Source: JAKZVK01 sp965248255 (lineage in GTDB: Bacteria; Acidobacteriota; Terriglobia; Bryobacterales; UBA6623). From it: DNA of 64,000 bases. Under the pieces are notes generated by a model. It saw nothing but the letters and a program-made list of their open reading frames with translations, was not told the DNA's origin and made no database searches. Position 1 is the stretch's first letter; each line of letters begins with the position of its first letter. Below are positions 24,826 to 34,206 of the stretch, piece by piece. Location: positions 1,736,001 to 1,800,000 of the forward strand of contig CBDFIW010000003.1 of NCBI GenBank assembly GCA_965248255.1. The letters are read 5' to 3'. Position numbers and translations under genes: made by a program.

Positions 24826-27800
24826 ATTCTAAATTCTTGTCTCACGGGTATAAATCCCAGCATCCTGCCTGAGACTCTAATAGATCCTGTAGATAGGTTG
24901 ACTTGCAACTTTTTGATCGATACGTCTGGTAAGCCATCAAGTGGGGCATTGAAACCCTTAATATTGCTGAGCGTTGGCTGACCGTTTTCGACCCCGACCG
25001 TGAAGCTTAACTTACTCTTGATTTTGAGGCCAGATTTAGTAACAGTCGGCGCAGCGCCCCTCTCGCCAGTGATCGTCACGCGGGATCCTTTCTTGGTGAC
25101 TTTTTTAGCGCTAGTAAGGAATCCCGCCGTTGTGTTATCGAGCATCACACCGCCCGACCTCAGACCCGTGTTGAGTACGCTCCCCGTGACACTGGCGTCA
25201 TCGCCGAGGTTGTTGAAGACTGCGATGATAATCCCGACCGAACCTCCGGGACTTTGTTTCGCTTGATCAACTATGTCCTCGATGTCGTCCTCAGACAGTT
25301 CCCTGGTCCGCCTGCCGTCCGGATCAATAAGTTGCAACGGGTTATTGCGAACATAGGCGTACCTGTTCCAGTTCTGGGGATTGCTGATGAGCTTGTTAAA
25401 GCTCTCTGGGTCCTCCAGCTTGAGGCTCGGAATGCTCTCTGGGTCTACACTCAAGAATCGCCCCATGTTGCTGGAGAAGTATCTGGCTCCGAAGTAATCG
25501 AGGTCGGACTCGTCGTCGCGTTCCTTACCGGTAAAGCGGTGGCGGCCGTCGAAGGAGGCGGCGAAGCAGGCGTTGGAGCTGCGGCCGCCGAGGGTATCGG
25601 GGATCTCTTCGCCGAAGGGGGCGTAGTCGGAGCAGTCGGCGTCGCTCTGGTCCTGCTGGGTGACGAGGCGGGTGGAGCCGAGGTGATCGGTGGTGCGGTA
25701 GTAGGTTTCGGCGGCGGGGGGTGAGGCGGTGGAGTATTCAGCGGCCAGCCGGCCGAAGGCGTCGTAGACGTAGGTCTCGGTGGTAGTGGGCGTGTCTTTC
25801 TGGACGCGGCGGCCCTGGGGGCCGTATTGATAGGTGGTCTCGGCGCTGCCGAGGGTATAGCTTTTGAGCGGTTTTCGGCGTCGTATTCGAGATCTTCTCC
25901 GAGCGCGGTCTCGGTCAGGTTGCCGGCGTCGTCGTAGTCGGCGCCGGTGAGCGTCACCTGGTTGGTGGAGGTGCTGAAGTTGGACAGGGCGGTGGGCATC
26001 AGCGGCGAGGTGGGCAACCCGCTGTTGGCGGTGACGGCGCGGTTGCCGTAGACGTCGTAGGAGTAGCTGCGGGACCAGGCGGTGCCGGCGCCGGACTCAG
26101 AGGCGCTCGTGAGGCGGTTCGCCCCGTCGTAGCCGTAGGTTTGGGTCAGCGCGGTGAGGCTGGGGCGGGTGATGGTTTGCGATAGGACGTTGCCGTTGTT
26201 GTTGGTGGTGCCGTAGCCGAACTCCAGCTTGAGCTTCTGGCTGCCGCCCGAGGAGGTGCCGAGCTTGATCTCGGTGGGCTGCAGCCGCAGGTTGTAGACC
26301 CAGGACTCATACAGCCCGTTGCCCAGGGTGAGGTTGTTGATCCCGCCGTGCGGCTTGTAGCTGATCGCCGAGGCGTAGTCGGTGGCCCCCACGGTGTTCT
26401 CCCCGGCCGCGGTGAGCCGCCCGGCGGCGTCATACTGATAGGCCAGCTTGCGGGTCGAGGGATAGGTCACGCTCTCGAGCGTGTCGTCGAGGTTGTAGAC
26501 ATAGCTGAAGCTGTAGGTCGTGCCGCCGGTTTGCTGCGAGCTGGCAGTGACGTGTCCCAGCCCGTCGTAACAGGAGTAGCTCATCGTCGAGACGTTCGAA
26601 CTCACCGCCGTCAGCCGGTGCTTGTTCTTGCAGCTCGAGGTGGCGCTGGGGCCATAGGTGTAGGTCACCGCCGGCGTGTCGCTGAAGTCCGACCCGCCGC
26701 CGCTGTAGCTCGTGCCGGTGATGCGATGCAGCTCGTCGTAGGTGTGGGTCACCATTCCGTCCCGCGGGTCGGACTTCGTCAACAGGTTGGAGGTGTCGTC
26801 GTAGCTGTAGGTGGTCGTGCCGCTCTCGGGGTTGACGGCCGTCTTCAGGCGGCTCAGCGAATCGTAGGAGAAGGTCCGCTGCTGCCCTCCGGTGCAGCTG
26901 GAGCCGCTCAGCGTCGCCCCCTGGCGCACCTCCGGTCAGATTGTCCAGAACGTCGTAGCTGTAGCAGGTGGTCGCGCTGATGCCGTTCTCCCGCACGCGG
27001 CTCAGCCGCCCCAGCCCGTCGTAGGTGTTGGTGCGGGCAACCCCGTCGGGATCGGTGAGCGTCGTGGTGTTGGCGCTGTAGGAGGTGGTCCACGTCCCCA
27101 GGCTGGTGGTGTTGGAACCCCACGGCGCCGGCTTGTCCGCAAACACCTTGACCTCGACCACCCGGCCGTTGGGGTCGTGCTTGGTGCGCGTCCAGCCGGC
27201 CCCGCTGCTGACGTAGGGGGTGGAGACCAGCTCGTAACGGTTGGTGCTCGAGTAGCGGTAGCCGCGGTCCACCAGGATGCCCCCCGAGCCGCTGTCGCTG
27301 ATCTTGGTGGTGTTGTTGGAGCGCTCCCGCGCCAGCCGCCCCAGCGCATCGTACTCCATCGCCGTGGCCAGCTTATCGTCTCCTTTCGTGAACTGGTCCC
27401 GCTCCACGAACACCGTCCGCTCGTCGTCCTGGTAGCTTGTCTGCTGCTCCCGCAGAGCGGCCTCCACGAGCGACGTCGGGCGGGCCAGGCTGTCGTATCC
27501 GAACGTCTGCGTCAGAGAGTTGTCTTCATCCGTCTGGGTCGTCACCCGCCCCGAGTCGCAGTCGTAGGCGAAGCTCGTCGTGCGCTCCACCGTGCTGCCA
27601 AAGGCCTCCACCCGCTTTGTCGGGTAGAGATCCGTGCCCGTCTGCGGGCAGCCGGTGATCACCCCGTAGGTGAACTTCGTGACGTTGGTCTCCGGATCGG
27701 TCGTCTGGGTCAGATTGCCGTAGCTGTCATAGCTGTGCGTCGTGGTGGCCTCGTCCGCCGACAGGCCGTGCGTGACGCTGGTCAGGTTGCCGGCGCTGTC

Positions 27801-29645
27801 GTAGACGAAGTCGCTCTCGACCTTGAGCGTCCCGCTGGAGCCGCCCTGCCGCACCTCGGTCGTATCCACCAGGCTCAGCAAGCGCGGCGAACCGCTCGTC
27901 GTCGTCCGCCAGTAGCCGTTCGCATCGTTCGTCACCGTACTCGACGCCGCCGGGGTGGAGCGCGTATAGCTGTGCTTGGTCGTGCGCAGCGGGGTGCCGC
28001 TGGGCTCCCCGCTCGGCGCCGTGCCCGCGCCGCCGGAGCGCGGAATCGTGACCCCGTAATCATACTCCGCCCGGCTCAGCAGATTGCCGTTGAGGTCCAC
28101 GCTGCGCTTCGCCGCGGCGGTCTGCGTCCCCAGCGTGCGGTACTCCGCCGCCACATACGGGTTGCCGGCGTCGCTGGCGTGGATGGCCGGGGAGTTGTAG
28201 GCCTGGTTTTTGGCCCAGTAGCGCTCTACCGTATCCCCGTTGGGCTGCTCCACCTTCCACGTCAACCCCGCCTTCCAGGCGTCGGTTCCCAGCAAGTGCG
28301 GTAATCTTGCTTGATAAAAGTAACTATTCGTCACGCCCCCGTCCGGGGCCGTCACCGAGCTGGTGCCGCTCGTATTGCTGATCGCATAACTCCAGCTCTC
28401 GGTGAGGGTGTCGTCGGTGATCGGCTCGCTATAGCTCACCTGCTTGGACACCACCGGGTTCTCCAGCAGCGTCAGGTCATCCGTCTTCTTTGTCCCTTCG
28501 CTGGCATACGCGTAGCCGTACGTCACGTAGCCGTTGCCGCCCTCATCCGTCTCCAGCGCCGGGAAGGTCATCTTCTTCAGCTCGCCGTATCCGGAGGACT
28601 TGTCGTGATAGGAGAAGGTGTAACGCTGCGCCGGCGTCGTCGGCAACTCCAGCCAGCTGATCGTGGGGATCTCCCGGCCGACAGAGCAGATCATGTCGTC
28701 CCAGTCTTCGTAGAGGCAGGTGTAAGTGGCCTGGGTCATGTCGACCGTGCCGCTCTGGATCTTCCACTGCAACGACGTCCCGCCGTGTCCCGACGCCACC
28801 ACATAGTGCGTGCCTCCGGACGGCTCGACGATCTGGATCTCCCGCCCCACATCGTCGCGCAGGATCGTGCAACTCGCTCCACTCGCGCCCTGTTCGACAA
28901 CGGTCGTCGCGGGGTTGTCGCAGTGCCCTTTTTCGACGTCCAGGGTGTTGCCGTTGCGGTCGACGATGCTGGTCGTGCGGTCGTTGACGCCGTGGACGCG
29001 GGTGCCGTCGCGGAGGTAGATCGTCCAGGCCCGCTCGTACCAGGGCAGACTGTTCCCGTCGTCGTGGATCACCACGTGGGCAAACGTGCCGTCGGTGGTG
29101 ATGTAGCGCACATCGCCGCTGATCGCCAACGCGCTGCCGCCGTAACAATCATCCTTGGTGCCATCCGGCTCGTACGCGTAGTAGCCGTCCCCGTTGTCGT
29201 CGCCCACCGTATCCTCGCTGTTGACCAGCCGCAGCAGGTGGGAACTGCCGTCGGGGAAGTTCACCCGCATCTTGTGCGTGAACTTCTCGTGGATAAGATT
29301 GCTGCACGTACGTCCCTCCCCCTCGTGCTTGGACTCGTATTCCAGGCCGTACTGGTAGCCCCAGCGCCAGCCGCCCTCGCTGGAGGCGATCAGCGAACGG
29401 TACACCAGATACTGGGCGGTACTGTCCGGATCCGGGTGGGGGATCTCTACCGACTTTTGCACATCGTAGATCTGGGAGTTGTACCGCAGGTGCAGCGTGA
29501 AGGAGGAACCGCCCCGACCCGGCGGCAGCGAGACCACCGGGATCCGCAGCACCAGGTTGCCGTTGACCATGTTGATCGACTCGATCTCACTGAGCGCGAA
29601 GGATCCGCCCGGCGGGAGGCCGCGGTCGGCCTGTCCCCAGGGCAC
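24826..29645 (-). pseudogene. large RHS/YD-repeat protein, two frameshifts and an IS1595 in the last codons
   Basis: About 1600 codons. The N-terminal part has GGSFALSEIESINMVNGNL, then a long run of YD repeats (YDSYGNLTQTTDPETN, FGYDSLARPTSLVEAALR, YDAAGRLTAAGENTVG), then the core end RFTGKERDDESDLDYFGARY and YAYVRNNPLQLIDPDG, followed by a unique tail of about 165 residues. Near 26930 the frame shifts between DNLT and EVRQGATLSGSS (one base too many); near 25862-25872 it shifts at DAENR/LKSYTLGSAETTY (one base too few). The 3' end is replaced by IS1595 sequence; without it the protein would end EFRISQ. Upstream the frame is closed by the globin stop and has no signal peptide, so the 5' end may also be lost. 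RHS proteins form cocoon-like shells around toxic tips. Confidence 0.8.
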
Positions 29646-29662
29646 ACATCTACCACGGGCTG

Positions 29663-30135
29663 TTAGAGCTCAACGATATCCGGCTTGAGCTTGCCAATGA
29701 TCGACAGCAGCTCCTCCTTCTCCGTGGCTGGCACCTTGAATTTGTCCAGGGTATCCACCAGGTGGTTCACAACGACGTTGAAGTCTGCTTCCGTGATCCC
29801 CAGCCCCGCGTGAACGGTTTTGGCATTTCGGCTGATGATCTTGCACGGACCACCCGTGACGTTGCAGGCCAGATTGATGTTCTGCTGAATGAATGACTTC
29901 CGGGTGTCCGTACCCATCCCCTTAAAAAAGCCCCGACCTCCGGATCGACGAAGAGCTTCCCGGCGAAGTCGTTCGCCACTGCCGAGATCGCTTCGTAGCC
30001 GCCCAGTCGTTCGTAGAGCGACTTCATGTTGTCCTCGGCTTTTGTCAAAACCGGCACCGAGAGCAGCAAGAACAGGGCCGTCGCCGTCACGCCGAAAGAA
30101 GCATAGTTTCTTGATTGGTTTCGAATGGTGCGCAT
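29663..30135 (-). pseudogene. secreted truncated hemoglobin (group I), one-base frameshift
   Basis: ATG 30133-30135 is preceded by AAGGAGAAAGAC. A signal peptide (ASFGVTATALFLLLSVPVLTKA) leads into SLYERLGGYEAISAVANDFA, the start of the 2/2 globin fold. The remainder is in a different frame: FFKGMGTDTRKSFIQQNINL, GPCKIISRNAKTVHAGLGI with the likely proximal histidine, then DFNVVVNHLVDTLDKFKVP. The switch occurs at GGGGCTTTTTTAAGGGG (29922-29938) and needs one more base; 473 bases would become 158 codons. Globins of this type bind oxygen or nitric oxide; export to the periplasm is uncommon. A sensor kinase gene lies just upstream in the same direction. Confidence 0.75.
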
Positions 30136-30226
30136 GTCTTTCTCCTTGTCTAAGATTTACTGTTTGTCGTTTCGTGTTTCCCGTCCCCTGCTGGCACAAT
30201 TGCACATATGCGGCCGCCTCTCTGTG

Positions 30227-31624
30227 CTAATTAACGAGCGGACTACACGCGAGCGTGCGTGCACGAATCGGCAGCGTGACCGTGAATGTCGTACCCTTGC
30301 CGATTTCGCTTACAACGGTGATGTCACCGTTGTATCTGTGAACAATGTTATAGGCGCTAGCAAGCCCCATGCCGACACCCACCCGTGAGTCTTTCGTCGT
30401 GAAGGTGAAGTCAAAGAGCGTTTCCAACTTGTCTTTGGGGATACCGCTGCCGGTGTCAGAGATGCGGATGCGGGCGCAGTCCTTGTATCCGCCGGCTTCG
30501 ATCGTGATATTTCCCTGGTCCCGAATCGCTTGCACCGCATTGGTGAGGAGGGTCATCAACACCTGGTTAATCGCGACAGGACCACAAGGAACAATGGGAC
30601 CCTCTCCGAGCCTCTTTGTGATGGTGATGCCCTCACCCACCTGGTGAGAGATCAGAGCCAGCGTGCTTTCGACACAGTCGCGAATGTTTGCCGATTCGTG
30701 CGATGATTCCTCGACAGAGAATCTCTTGAGACCACCGACGATCTTCGCGATTCTCGAGCTGGCCTCGGAGACGATGCGGTTATTGTCCTGGATGATGTCT
30801 AAGGACTGTTGAAAACCGCGGTCCGCCCGCACCTCGGCCAGCGTCCGGTTCTTCTCAACTGCGTCTACGACCCTCTTGACACAGCGTTCGAGGTTGCAGA
30901 CGCTACTCTTGACCACGCCAATGGGTGTGTTCAGCTCGTGGGCGATGCCGGCCGTGAGTTGGCTGAGAGCGGCCATCTTCTCGGCCTCGGCCCGCCTGCG
31001 GTCAAGTTCTGCTGCTGCGCGGGCCGCAAAGATTCTCACTGCGGGAAGCTCGCAGAAATTCTGGGGCAGCTTTTCGACGTCCAAAATCGCGAGATGCCCA
31101 ATGATCTGACCCGAGGCGTCGCGCAGCGGCAATCCACAGTAGCTTTCTGCTCCTAGGCTGACGAGGTCCCTATCCGCGGGAAACAGCTTCTGAATGTCGC
31201 AAGGGTAAAACGGTGTCTTCCCGTCGACAACTTTCCTACAGGGCGTGCCGTCGATTTCGTACTCAACGTTCTCTCCCAAGTGGTCGCTCATCCAGAATGC
31301 CAGCGTGCGGACCTTTGTCGTTGGCCGATCGAGGCATTCCGCCACGAAGGCGTAACGGACGCCAAGAGCGCTCGCCAGGCTACGGACGAGGGAGGAAAAG
31401 AAGCCGGGACCAACCTGGGAAGTCCCTTCGGCGATCGTTTGGAGGATGCCTGCTTCCGCCGGGGTGCGACCCCGGCCTTCCAAGTCGACAACCCGGTCGG
31501 ATAACGACCGCAACTCCTCAAGGAGTTGGGCTTTCGTCTTTTGGGCGTGGTTCAATCGTGGTTTAGATGGCACCCCATGCCAGCCTCGCCCCGTCTGGGC
31601 CTGCAACGTGCAGAGTGCGTTCAT
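30227..31624 (-). CDS. GAF-domain sensor histidine kinase
   Basis: 465 residues, soluble, starting at ATG 31624. A short coiled coil (about 28-50) precedes a GAF domain (about 65-205) that contains several cysteines (TPCRKV, YPCDIQ, SYCGLPL). Next comes the HisKA region with H229 in LTAGIAHELNTPIGVVKSS and the ATPase domain with INQVLMTLLTNAVQAIRDQG, RISDTGSGIPKDKLETLF and GVGMGLASAYNIVHRYNGD (N, G1 and G2 boxes). It autophosphorylates on H229 in response to a small-molecule or redox signal; no response regulator is adjacent. The globin gene begins 91 bases after its stop, so they may be co-transcribed, pointing to oxygen, nitric oxide or redox sensing, which is inference. Confidence 0.85.
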   Translation of the reverse strand: MNALCTLQAQTGRGWHGVPSKPRLNHAQKTKAQLLEELRSLSDRVVDLEGRGRTPAEAGILQTIAEGTSQVGPGFFSSLVRSLASALGVRYAFVAECLDRPTTKVRTLAFWMSDHLGENVEYEIDGTPCRKVVDGKTPFYPCDIQKLFPADRDLVSLGAESYCGLPLRDASGQIIGHLAILDVEKLPQNFCELPAVRIFAARAAAELDRRRAEAEKMAALSQLTAGIAHELNTPIGVVKSSVCNLERCVKRVVDAVEKNRTLAEVRADRGFQQSLDIIQDNNRIVSEASSRIAKIVGGLKRFSVEESSHESANIRDCVESTLALISHQVGEGITITKRLGEGPIVPCGPVAINQVLMTLLTNAVQAIRDQGNITIEAGGYKDCARIRISDTGSGIPKDKLETLFDFTFTTKDSRVGVGMGLASAYNIVHRYNGDITVVSEIGKGTTFTVTLPIRARTLACSPLVN

Positions 31625-31819
31625 GGTTTCCTCCGTGCTGTCGAGCTAAGCCTGACTGTCGAAACTTGCGACCAGCCTGCCTGTCCCGACCTCGGCTCTA
31701 GCTTCACGAGAGAGGATGCCATGCCTGAGGAGGCTTGTCCATGAACACCAGCTTACCTCTGCATGAAATGCGTGTTACGGTGTAAATAGCAGAAACGAAG
31801 CTAGTTACAGGACCGACTG

Positions 31820-33847
31820 ATGGATCTTTATGGATCTGGCCCAGCTTTTCCGACCGAGTCCGTTGGTGCTACACTGCTACTGCTGAGCGACGCGATGCTG
31901 CGGTTTGGGACATACGAAGTCGACCTCCGTGCGGGCGAGCTACGCAAGAGCGGCGTAAAGATCAAGATCCAGGAAAAGCCGTTTCAGATCCTCGCAGCGC
32001 TGCTGGAACGTCCTGGGGAAGTTGTCACCCGCGAGGAACTCCACCAGCGGTTGTGGCCGCCCAATACGTTTGTTGACTTCGATGGGAGCCTGAACGCCGC
32101 TACGAACAAACTCCGAGAGGCTCTCGGGGACTCAGCCGACAATCCAAGGTTTGTCGAAACGCTCCCGCGGAGAGGATACCGGTTCATTGCATCGGTCGAA
32201 AGGCCCGTTCAGGCGGCGGCCTCGGCGGCAGTTGGATCAGGGATCTCTGATGGCCTGACCCCTTCCGCGAAAGAGAATACTCCTCCCATGGAGCACGCGG
32301 TGGAGGGCGGCGCCACGCTCAGGCGCGATCATCGATACAAGACCCGCTTCTGGCTCACCTTGTGCGCCGTCGGGGCCACAGCGGTTGCGAGTTACTTCCT
32401 GGCGCCCGGGTTGTGGGAACCCTCAGGCAGTCGAACACCGCCACCGCCCTCCGGTCGCATCATGCTCGGCGTGCTGCCGTTTGAAAACTACACGGGAGAT
32501 CCGGAACAGCAATACTTTGTGGGTGGCCTGACCGAAGAAGTGATCGCACAACTCGGCCGACTGAACCCCCAACGCCTAGGCGTAATGGCTCGTACGTCGA
32601 CGGCCGCTTTCAAGGCTAGTGCCCGACCGATTGCGCAAATGGGCCAGGAGCTGGGAATCGATTACGCCGTGGAGGGGAGCGTTCGACGCGAGAACGATCG
32701 TGTTCGGATCACCGTTCAGGTGGTTGACGTGCGCGACCGTACGCACACCTGGGTCGAGGACTACGAGCAACAGTTGAATGGGATCTTGGAGCTTCAGACA
32801 CAGATTGCGGGCTTCATCACTCGCTCCCTGGCGCTCAAGCTTCTCGATGACGGCGCACCGCAGGTGGGAGCGGCTAAGACCACCAATGCAGCCGCTTACG
32901 AGGCCTATCTCAAGGGCCGCTATTTCCGTGAACAGATTACGGAGCGGGGATTCCGCAAAGGCATTGAATACTTCGAGAGGGCGATCGCTGAGGACTCGCG
33001 CTACGCCCGGGCCTACTCGGGACTAGCTGGCTGCTACTGTTTGCTGGGTGGACACGGAATGGAGGTAGAGCGTCCCAGCGACGTTCTGCCACGGGCAAAG
33101 GCGGTGGCGCAGCGGGCATTGGAACTCGACGACTCTCTCGCCGAGGCCCACGGTGTGCTCGGCATGATCGCCCTAAAATTCGATTGGGACTTAGAGGAGG
33201 CACAGCGACGATTCCGCCGAGCCACGGAGTTGAACCCCAGCTACGCGCAGGGCTTCTTGTGGTATTCCCTCTACTACGAAGTCATCGGACAGGGTGGAGA
33301 GGCCATCGTGCAGGCCACCCGCGCGAGAGATCTGGACCCCCTGTCGCTGGCGGCAAACGTCAACCTGGCCCAGCAGTACCATCGGGCCGGACGCCATGAT
33401 GAGGCGGCCGAGCAACTGGAAAAGGCGCTCGAACTAAGCCCGAACTTTTGGGCCGCTCACTGGGTGTTGGGCGACGTCCACGAGCGTAGGGGGTCTTACC
33501 AGGAGGCTATCGCGGCATTGTCCAAGGCGGCGCTGTTTTCCGACAAGAACCCTGCCCCCTTGGGTTCACTGGGCTTCGTCTATGGCTTGGCGGGACAACC
33601 AGGGCCGGCCCTAGGGGTTCTTGCCGACCTCGAGAAGCTGGCAGACGAGAGGTACGTCTCGCCCTTCAACATGGCGATCGTTCATCTGGGCCTGGGTGAC
33701 AAAGAGAAGGCCCTTGAACAACTCGAAGAAGGTTATCGCCAGCGTTCACGGTCGATGATGTGGCTCAAGGTGGATGCAAGGCTCCGGTCGCTGTACGATG
33801 ATCCCGGGTTTCAGAGCTTGCTGAAACGCCTGGGCCTCAGTACATAA
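31820..33847 (+). CDS. CadC-like winged-helix regulator with TM helix, TolB-N-like and TPR domains
   Basis: The frame starts at ATG 31820; ATG 31895 (MLRFGTYEVDLRAGELRKSG) is a likely alternative because family members begin there. Residues about 25-130 form an OmpR-type winged helix (EKPFQILAALLERPGEVVTR, NPRFVETLPRRGYRFIASVE). One membrane helix follows (WLTLCAVGATAVASYFLAPG, about 175-195). Then comes the domain found after adenylate cyclase and TPR regulators (MLGVLPFENYTGDPEQQYFV, GIDYAVEGSVRRENDRVRIT), then TPR units to the end. It probably binds DNA from the membrane and senses through the outer TPR part. Such proteins are highly expanded in Acidobacteriota. Targets are unknown. Confidence 0.85.
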   Translation: MDLYGSGPAFPTESVGATLLLLSDAMLRFGTYEVDLRAGELRKSGVKIKIQEKPFQILAALLERPGEVVTREELHQRLWPPNTFVDFDGSLNAATNKLREALGDSADNPRFVETLPRRGYRFIASVERPVQAAASAAVGSGISDGLTPSAKENTPPMEHAVEGGATLRRDHRYKTRFWLTLCAVGATAVASYFLAPGLWEPSGSRTPPPPSGRIMLGVLPFENYTGDPEQQYFVGGLTEEVIAQLGRLNPQRLGVMARTSTAAFKASARPIAQMGQELGIDYAVEGSVRRENDRVRITVQVVDVRDRTHTWVEDYEQQLNGILELQTQIAGFITRSLALKLLDDGAPQVGAAKTTNAAAYEAYLKGRYFREQITERGFRKGIEYFERAIAEDSRYARAYSGLAGCYCLLGGHGMEVERPSDVLPRAKAVAQRALELDDSLAEAHGVLGMIALKFDWDLEEAQRRFRRATELNPSYAQGFLWYSLYYEVIGQGGEAIVQATRARDLDPLSLAANVNLAQQYHRAGRHDEAAEQLEKALELSPNFWAAHWVLGDVHERRGSYQEAIAALSKAALFSDKNPAPLGSLGFVYGLAGQPGPALGVLADLEKLADERYVSPFNMAIVHLGLGDKEKALEQLEEGYRQRSRSMMWLKVDARLRSLYDDPGFQSLLKRLGLST

Positions 33848-33882
33848 CCCTTGACAGCCCCTTCGAGCGGAGGATCCATCGC

Positions 33883-34134
33883 ATGGCAACAGTATCGCAG
33901 CAGAACCTGACAGCCGCCCTCAAGGCCGCAGGATCCGCACATCACGACTACGAGCAGAACACCCTGAGTGGGATACGCGATGAGTACTGGCCCGGCTTCT
34001 ACGCAGCCTACGTTCTGGGTCGCCTCGGCGACTTTGTCGCGCCAAGCTCCCTCGTACCATGGCTCGAGAATGCTCCTGAACACGAAAACTGGGCGGCGGC
34101 CGCGGCTGCGCACGTGCTTGCACAGCTCTCATGA
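33883..34134 (+). CDS. small conserved-looking protein, function unknown
   Basis: 83 residues from ATG 33883, with GGAGGA upstream. The centre reads NTLSGIRDEYWPGFYAAYVL and GRLGDFVAPSSLVPWLENA, rich in aromatic residues and followed by an alanine helix. It has no signal peptide or membrane helix. It lies between the regulator and the D-aminoacylase in the same direction (35 and 72 bases apart), so it could be part of their transcription unit. I do not recognise a family. Confidence 0.6.
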   Translation: MATVSQQNLTAALKAAGSAHHDYEQNTLSGIRDEYWPGFYAAYVLGRLGDFVAPSSLVPWLENAPEHENWAAAAAAHVLAQLS

Positions 34135-34206
34135 CTGCTTGGGAGATGCGGATGAGCCCCTCCTTCATGGGTTCCGCTTTGCTCCTTGACTGCGGACGCT
34201 TCCCTC

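Noticed and set aside
26892..29666. Long open frames (470 and 451 codons) on the plus strand
   Set aside because: They are antisense to the RHS gene, rich in Arg, Val and Ala, and lack known motifs; they reflect the high third-position GC of the RHS codons.
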